From contig NZ_AP027364.1 in the NCBI RefSeq assembly GCF_030295975.1, forward strand, positions 1,302,001 to 1,366,000: 64,000 nucleotides of DNA, given 5' to 3'. Position 1 is the stretch's first letter. Every line of letters starts with the position of its first letter. This DNA is from Thalassotalea atypica (lineage in GTDB: Bacteria > Pseudomonadota > Gammaproteobacteria > Enterobacterales > Alteromonadaceae). Under the pieces are notes generated by a model. The model saw only the letters and a list, made by a program, of their open reading frames with translations, was not told where the DNA came from and made no database searches. The translations under genes and the position numbers were made by a program. This document shows positions 59,277 to 64,000 of this stretch, one piece after another.

Positions 59277-59790
59277 TATTTACCGCATTTAGAGATAAAA
59301 AAACGCTGATTTTAATCAGCGTTTTTTTATGGCGTTTAATCTTATTTTTTCTGCAAACTAATGAAAATTATATTTAGCTATTTGTAAATTTAACTAATTG
59401 TTTTCTATACTTCTTTAGATGCTTCTAACTAAAAATAAAATGCGCTATAGATCTTAAGAGGTAAACCACTAAGAACGACTTAATATAATAAGAACAAATT
59501 TCGTCAAACCCCAAGCAAAGGCTTGTATTGCTGAATGAACAATTCGGTAGGGCATCTTTTGCGTCTTTTAATAAGTAAAGTTGTTGAAATATAAGAATAA
59601 ATTTCATTTTTCCAAATTTTTTACTATCCTTAAATTATAAGACTAAAAATTAAGCAATTTAGAAAGAATCGATGTAAATAAAAGTGACCTTGCTTAGTAC
59701 GCTACCAATATCAGTGTTGTTTCTAGCGGAGCGTTCATATCATCTTTTCTTTATTGGAATTGTCACACTGAAGTGATTGTTGGGGAATTT
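59277..59790. other. Intergenic region upstream of the nuo operon
   Basis: About 510 bp without a gene. After the terminator at 59297-59328 the sequence is AT-rich. It should contain the promoter and a long leader of the NDH-1 operon. I could not fix a single promoter; an isolated 60-codon minus-strand frame here has no coding character. Confidence 0.6.
59297..59328 (+). terminator. Rho-independent terminator after M1 aminopeptidase
   Basis: Stem AAAAACGCTGAT/ATCAGCGTTTTT with a TTTA loop, followed by more T. Confidence 0.93.
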
Positions 59791-60198
59791 GTGGAAACTA
59801 CAAGTCAAATAGAACAACTATGGCCAATTGCTGCCTTTTTCATCATCCTAGTCATCATGCTTATTGGCATGTTGCTTTTGTCATACGTACTCGGCCCCAA
59901 AACTAAATCAAGAGCCAAACACACACCTTATGAGTCGGGTGTTATTTCAGTTGATGACAATAGAACCCGCTTCACCAATCATTTTTTTCTCTACGCCATC
60001 TTCTTCGTTATTTTCGATTTAGAAACTATTTTTCTTTTTGCTTGGGTTATCGCTTTTGATGAAGTTGGCTGGGCAGGCTTTATCGAAGCGTGCATCTTCA
60101 TCACTATTTTGCTCGCCGCACTAGTTTATTTATGGCGAATTGGAGCGTTGGAACTTAAAAAACGTCATGAACCGTCACGAAGTAGGAGAGCTTCCTAA
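59791..60198 (+). CDS. nuoA: NADH-quinone oxidoreductase subunit A
   Basis: This 135-aa membrane subunit of proton-pumping complex I has three hydrophobic helices. The conserved blocks are YESGV in [18 protein letters not shown] and [21 protein letters not shown] chose GTG at 59791, preceded by GGGGA; GTG 59773 would add six residues but has no ribosome site. It is the first gene of nuoA-B-CD-E-F.... The stop overlaps the nuoB start by one base (TAATG). Confidence 0.93.
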   Translation: METTSQIEQLWPIAAFFIILVIMLIGMLLLSYVLGPKTKSRAKHTPYESGVISVDDNRTRFTNHFFLYAIFFVIFDLETIFLFAWVIAFDEVGWAGFIEACIFITILLAALVYLWRIGALELKKRHEPSRSRRAS

Positions 60199-60836
60199 TG
60201 GATTGGTCTATAACCAAGGCTGAACTTGATAGGCAAATGGGACACGCTAAGCTCATTCATGAAGAAGAGCTGAAAAGAAATGTGATGTTTGCCAAACTTG
60301 ATGACTTGGTCAATTGGGGTCGTAAAAACTCCATTTGGCCATTTAATTTTGGTTTGAGTTGCTGTTATGTCGAAATGGCTACCAGCTTCACTTCAAGACA
60401 CGATATTGCAAGGTTTGGTGCTGAAGTGATAAGAGCAACGCCTAGACAGGCAGACTTGATGGTTATATCAGGAACGTGTTTTAGGAAAATGGCGCCTGTT
60501 ATTCAGCATTTATACGAACAATTGTTAGAGCCAAGATGGATTATTTCAATGGGCTCTTGCGCCAACTCTGGTGGCATGTATGACATTTACAGCGTTGTCC
60601 AAGGGGTTGATAAATTTATTCCTGTTGATGTTTATGTTCCAGGCTGTCCTCCGAGGCCAGAAGCCTTGTTAGAAGGACTTTTATTACTTCAAAATCAAAT
60701 TCAGCACCAACCTCGACCACTGAGTTGGGTTGTGGGCGAGCAAGGCATTAGTGAAATACCTAAGCCGTCTTTAAGAGACATTAAATTGGACCATCGTATT
60801 AGCACGGTTAACCTTGACTCGCCGGATGATTGCTGA
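60198..60836 (+). CDS. nuoB: NADH-quinone oxidoreductase subunit B
   Basis: This 212-aa subunit carries iron-sulfur cluster N2, the last carrier before quinone. The four cysteines are in [21 protein letters not shown] and [14 protein letters not shown]. It is coupled to nuoA upstream and to nuoCD downstream by 1-nt overlaps (TAATG, TGATG). Confidence 0.97.
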   Translation: MDWSITKAELDRQMGHAKLIHEEELKRNVMFAKLDDLVNWGRKNSIWPFNFGLSCCYVEMATSFTSRHDIARFGAEVIRATPRQADLMVISGTCFRKMAPVIQHLYEQLLEPRWIISMGSCANSGGMYDIYSVVQGVDKFIPVDVYVPGCPPRPEALLEGLLLLQNQIQHQPRPLSWVVGEQGISEIPKPSLRDIKLDHRISTVNLDSPDDC

Positions 60837-62632
60837 TGGGAAGCGTTAATTTACACCTAAGTCAGGATTGGCAGCTAAATGATGCAATTCCTGTTATCGA
60901 CGAAATTAAAGCTACATCTCCGTCATTGAAAATCACACCTGTTACCGTCTTGGATGTGATCAAAGATGATATTCCTACGGTTTGGGTCGATAAAAAAGAT
61001 GTTTTGGGGTTAATGCAAATCCTAAGGTTTGAACTACAGCCTGCATTTGATATGTGTTTTGATCTTTCAGCCATTGATGAAAGTGAACGTCAAAACAAGT
61101 CCGCACAAACTGATGCATTTACCCTTAGTTATCACCTTCGCTCCTATGAACGAAACACTGATTTGCGTATCAAAGTGTCTCTCGCTGGGCATGACAAGAG
61201 GATAGACAGTATTTGCCAATTTTGGCCGAATGCAAATTGGTATGAAAGAGAAGTGTGGGACATGTTTGGTATCACATTTGATGGACATCCTCATTTAGCC
61301 CGAATCTTAATGCCAACCACATGGAAAGGACACCCATTATTGAAAACACATCCTGCCCGTGCAACTGAAATGGACCCGTTTACGCTACCTGAGTACCAGC
61401 AAGACAAAGAGCAAGAAGCACTACAATTTAATCCTGAAGCATGGGGCATGAAAAGGCAGAGTAAAAATAGCGACTTTATGTTTTTAAACCTTGGCCCAAA
61501 TCATCCAAGTGTTCATGGCGCTTTTCGAATTGTGCTGCAAATGGATGGAGAAGAAATTGTCGATTGTGTTCCTGATATAGGTTACCACCATCGTGGTGCT
61601 GAGAAGATGGGCGAGCGGCAATCTTGGCATAGCTACATTCCTTATACCGATCGCATTGATTACCTTGGCGGGGTGATGAATAACTTCCCTTACGTCATGG
61701 CAGTTGAACAACTTGCCGGTATTAATGTACCGGATAGAGCGAAAATGATACGCATCATGACAGCAGAAATGTTTCGAATTTTGAGTCATTTACTGTTTTA
61801 CGGCACTTTTGCTCAAGACGTTGGGGCGTTGTCTCCAATTTTTTATATGTTTGTCGATCGAGAGAAACTTTTTGGCATTATAGAAGCATTCACAGGTGCA
61901 AGAATGCACCCTAGTTGGTTCAGGATTGGCGGCATCGCGAGTGACCTACCTAAAGGGTGGGATACGCTAGTACGAGACTTTGTAAATTACTTTCCAAAGC
62001 GCCTGGACGAATATGACAAAATGGTCATGCAAAATTCAATCTTGAAAAAGCGCACAGTAGATATCGGCGCCTATACCTCAGAAGAAGCAATAGCTTGGGG
62101 AGTCACCGGTCCAGGGTTAAGGGCTACAGGGTATAGCTGGGATTTAAGAAAACAACGACCTTATAGCGGCTACGACCAATTTGAGTTTGAAGTACCAACA
62201 GGAAACAAGGGAGATTGTTATGACCGTTGCCGCGTACGCGTTGATGAAATGCGAGAAAGTATAAAAATCATCGAACAATGCCTGAATAACATGCCTGAAG
62301 GCCCTTACAAAGCTGAACATCCACAAACTACACCGCCAGATAAATCAAAAACAATGCAGGATATTGATACCTTGATCCCGCATTTCATCAATGTCTCTTG
62401 GGGCCCAACAATTCCTGCAGGAGAAGTCACGGTAAGTGTTGAAGCAACTAAGGGCATCATGGCATATCACTTGGTGAGTGATGGCAGCACCATGAGTTAT
62501 AGAACCCGTATACGAACACCCAGCTTTGCGCATTTACAAATGTTGCCATTGATCAGTCAGGGTCAAATGGTGGCAGATTTAATAGCCACGCTTGGCAGTA
62601 TTGATTATGTCATGGCCGATGTGGATAGGTGA
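60836..62632 (+). CDS. nuoC: NADH-quinone oxidoreductase fused subunit C/D
   Basis: This 598-aa protein is the NuoC-NuoD fusion typical of enterobacteria and several other gammaproteobacteria. The C part (about 1-190) includes [19 protein letters not shown]. The D part starts near residue 210 with [20 protein letters not shown] and includes [12 protein letters not shown], lining the quinone site next to NuoB. I chose ATG 60836, which overlaps the nuoB stop as TGATG; a TTG at 60830 is less likely. Confidence 0.96.
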   Translation: MGSVNLHLSQDWQLNDAIPVIDEIKATSPSLKITPVTVLDVIKDDIPTVWVDKKDVLGLMQILRFELQPAFDMCFDLSAIDESERQNKSAQTDAFTLSYHLRSYERNTDLRIKVSLAGHDKRIDSICQFWPNANWYEREVWDMFGITFDGHPHLARILMPTTWKGHPLLKTHPARATEMDPFTLPEYQQDKEQEALQFNPEAWGMKRQSKNSDFMFLNLGPNHPSVHGAFRIVLQMDGEEIVDCVPDIGYHHRGAEKMGERQSWHSYIPYTDRIDYLGGVMNNFPYVMAVEQLAGINVPDRAKMIRIMTAEMFRILSHLLFYGTFAQDVGALSPIFYMFVDREKLFGIIEAFTGARMHPSWFRIGGIASDLPKGWDTLVRDFVNYFPKRLDEYDKMVMQNSILKKRTVDIGAYTSEEAIAWGVTGPGLRATGYSWDLRKQRPYSGYDQFEFEVPTGNKGDCYDRCRVRVDEMRESIKIIEQCLNNMPEGPYKAEHPQTTPPDKSKTMQDIDTLIPHFINVSWGPTIPAGEVTVSVEATKGIMAYHLVSDGSTMSYRTRIRTPSFAHLQMLPLISQGQMVADLIATLGSIDYVMADVDR

Positions 62633-62636
62633 GCAA

Positions 62637-63191
62637 ATGAAAACAATTGAAATTGAAACCATTAAGACCGTTCAGATTGACTATACGCATTACCTCTCAG
62701 AGCAAGAAATTGAAGCCATTACTCATGAACTTGGCATTATGGAAACGCCAGAGGCAGCAGGCATCGAAGCTTTGAAAGTTGTTCAGCAATATAGGGGGTG
62801 GATAAGTGATGAAAGTCTTTTTGCCATTGCCGATATGTTGCAGATGCCAGCGAGTCAATTAGAAGGGGTAGCAACGTTCTATAATCTTATCTATCGCCAG
62901 CCAGTTGGACGTTTTGTTATTCATTTATGCGACAGTATTAGTTGCCACTTACTGGACTACCAGAGAGTTTTTGAATCTATCAGTAGCCACCTAGATATAG
63001 AGTATGGCCAGACTAGCGCCGATGGTATGTTTACTTTGCTGAGTAATGCCTGCTTAGGAGCTTGTGATAAATCGCCAGTCATGATGATTGGGAAAAAGCA
63101 GTATACCAATTTAACTCCTGAGTCAGCGGTTAGTGTTTTACAATCACTCAAGAGCACGGTGGATGCCGAATATGGAGGTGATAATGGATAA
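62637..63191 (+). CDS. nuoE: NADH-quinone oxidoreductase subunit E
   Basis: This 184-aa subunit of the NADH dehydrogenase module holds [2Fe-2S] cluster N1a. Ligands are in HLCDSISCHLLD and SNACLGACDKSPVMMI. ATG 62637 follows AGGTGAG and lies 4 nt after the nuoCD stop; a longer frame starting at 62592 would overlap nuoCD. It overlaps the nuoF start by 8 nt. Confidence 0.95.
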   Translation: MKTIEIETIKTVQIDYTHYLSEQEIEAITHELGIMETPEAAGIEALKVVQQYRGWISDESLFAIADMLQMPASQLEGVATFYNLIYRQPVGRFVIHLCDSISCHLLDYQRVFESISSHLDIEYGQTSADGMFTLLSNACLGACDKSPVMMIGKKQYTNLTPESAVSVLQSLKSTVDAEYGGDNG

Positions 63192-64000
63192 AGCCTTTGA
63201 CTTTCCATTAACCTACCGGGTTGACCTGGAACAACCAATGAATATTAGCGCATATCAAGCGTCCGGCGGATATCAAGGAGCGACTGTGGCTATTCAAGAG
63301 CATAGCCCAGCTGAAGTGTTAGATATTGTGAAGGAGAGCACCTTGAAGGGGCGCGGAGGGGCAGGCTTTCCAACAGGAATGAAATGGAGCTTTGTTCCGA
63401 TGTTCTCACCTGATGACGAGAATGCACCGGACAATAAATACTTAGTGTGTAACGCCGATGAAATGGAACCCGGTACATTTAAAGACCGTTTATTGCTTGA
63501 AGGTGTTCCACATCAGCTCATTGAAGCCATGATTATTGCGGCCTATACCATTGGCGCGAACAAGGCCTATATATTCTTGCGCGGGGAATATCACCTCGCG
63601 GCGCAGCGATTGCAAAAAGCAATTGATGAAGCATATCAAGCCAATTGGTTAGGCAACAAAATACAGGCAACTGACTATTGCCTTGAACTTTATTTGCATA
63701 CCAGTGCAGGTCGATATATTTGCGGCGAAGAAACCGCACTTATCAATGCATTAGAAGGTAAACGCGCAAACCCTCGAGCCAAGCCGCCATTTCCTCAGGT
63801 TAGTGGGCTCTTTGGTAAACCTACCATCGTGAATAATGTGGAAACTTTGAGTAACCTTCCGCATATCTTAAAAAATGGAACCAGTTGGTTTAAGGAGCTT
63901 TCACCTCGCAGTGATGCAGGCACTAAAATATACGGCGCATGTGGCAGGGTGAAAAGTGCAGGTTTGTGGGAACGGCCTATGGGTGTGACTATCGGTCAGA
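63184..64000 (+). CDS. nuoF: NADH-quinone oxidoreductase subunit F, 3' partial
   Basis: The open frame runs from ATG 63184 (after GGAGGTG) to the end of the window without a stop. It has the NADH/FMN-binding blocks TLKGRGGAGFPTGMKWSF, YLVCNADEMEPGTFKDR and AGRYICGEETALINALEG, then PPFPQVSGLFGKPTIVNNVE. These identify the flavoprotein subunit that accepts hydride from NADH. The C-terminal [4Fe-4S] ligands lie outside the window. nuoG and later subunits are expected downstream. Confidence 0.97.
   Translation, partial: MDKAFDFPLTYRVDLEQPMNISAYQASGGYQGATVAIQEHSPAEVLDIVKESTLKGRGGAGFPTGMKWSFVPMFSPDDENAPDNKYLVCNADEMEPGTFKDRLLLEGVPHQLIEAMIIAAYTIGANKAYIFLRGEYHLAAQRLQKAIDEAYQANWLGNKIQATDYCLELYLHTSAGRYICGEETALINALEGKRANPRAKPPFPQVSGLFGKPTIVNNVETLSNLPHILKNGTSWFKELSPRSDAGTKIYGACGRVKSAGLWERPMGVTIGQ

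Overview
The window is about 64 kb of AT-rich (by eye about 40% GC), gene-dense chromosome from a marine gammaproteobacterium. Gene content and order point to the Alteromonadales, most likely Colwelliaceae (Colwellia/Thalassotalea type). The indicators are DUF2058 and DUF3010 proteins, a TapY2-type pilus accessory protein, a ColAP-like M1 aminopeptidase, divergent nhaB/fadR, and rnt next to motY. This placement is inferred from gene content; no rRNA or tRNA gene was seen. No prophage, insertion sequence, CRISPR array or recognisable defence island was found.

Layout. 1-2542: molybdenum hydroxylase pair iorA (5'-truncated) and iorB. 2631-3080: a small secreted protein gene broken by an in-frame amber codon. 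3283-6155: DUF2058 protein, glutaredoxin-like protein, and the periplasmic methionine sulfoxide reductase pair msrP-msrQ. 6348-8985: two amidohydrolases in tandem, the second lacking the metal-binding HxH. 9100-10714 (minus): a lactonase-like amidohydrolase with an SDR dehydrogenase. 10897-20600: DUF885 lipoprotein, DUF3010 protein, acyl-CoA dehydrogenase, TPR/transglutaminase-like lipoprotein, TlpA-like thioredoxin, GMC oxidoreductase and M49-like metallopeptidase. 20723-28819: the conserved core block rpsT, murJ, ribF, ileS, lspA, fkpB, ispH. 29102-35391: type IV pilus assembly operon pilV-pilW-pilX-pilY1-pilE-tapY2. 35785-38991: DUF808 membrane protein, a short signal peptidase I, dodecin and a decayed S9 peptidase pseudogene. 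39063-41900: MBL-fold hydrolase, tRNA-queuosine mannosyltransferase-like protein and a LiaF-like protein. 41961-45174: dsbB, nhaB, fadR. 45423-48605: three paralogous secreted Sel1-repeat proteins. 48672-53441 (minus): the yeaG-yeaH-ycgB stress operon. 53668-55549: sodB, grxD, peroxiredoxin. 55613-59276: rnt, motY, M1 aminopeptidase. 59791-64000: start of the NDH-1 operon, nuoA-B-CD-E-F, with nuoF running off the end.

Functional links. The fadR promoter carries a FadR-like operator over its -10 box, and a similar site lies upstream of the acyl-CoA dehydrogenase, suggesting fatty-acid-responsive control with autoregulation. motY has a near-consensus sigma-28 promoter with the exact 11-nt spacer. 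The first two Sel1 paralogs share an upstream operator made of direct repeats 21 bp apart. The pilus operon is bracketed by two intergenic segments with interleaved inverted repeats that could fold as pseudoknots.

I see no complete new biological system. The best leads for follow-up are the Sel1 triplet with its shared C-terminal domain and operator, the interleaved inverted repeats around the pilus operon, the FadR sites, and the two decaying genes.
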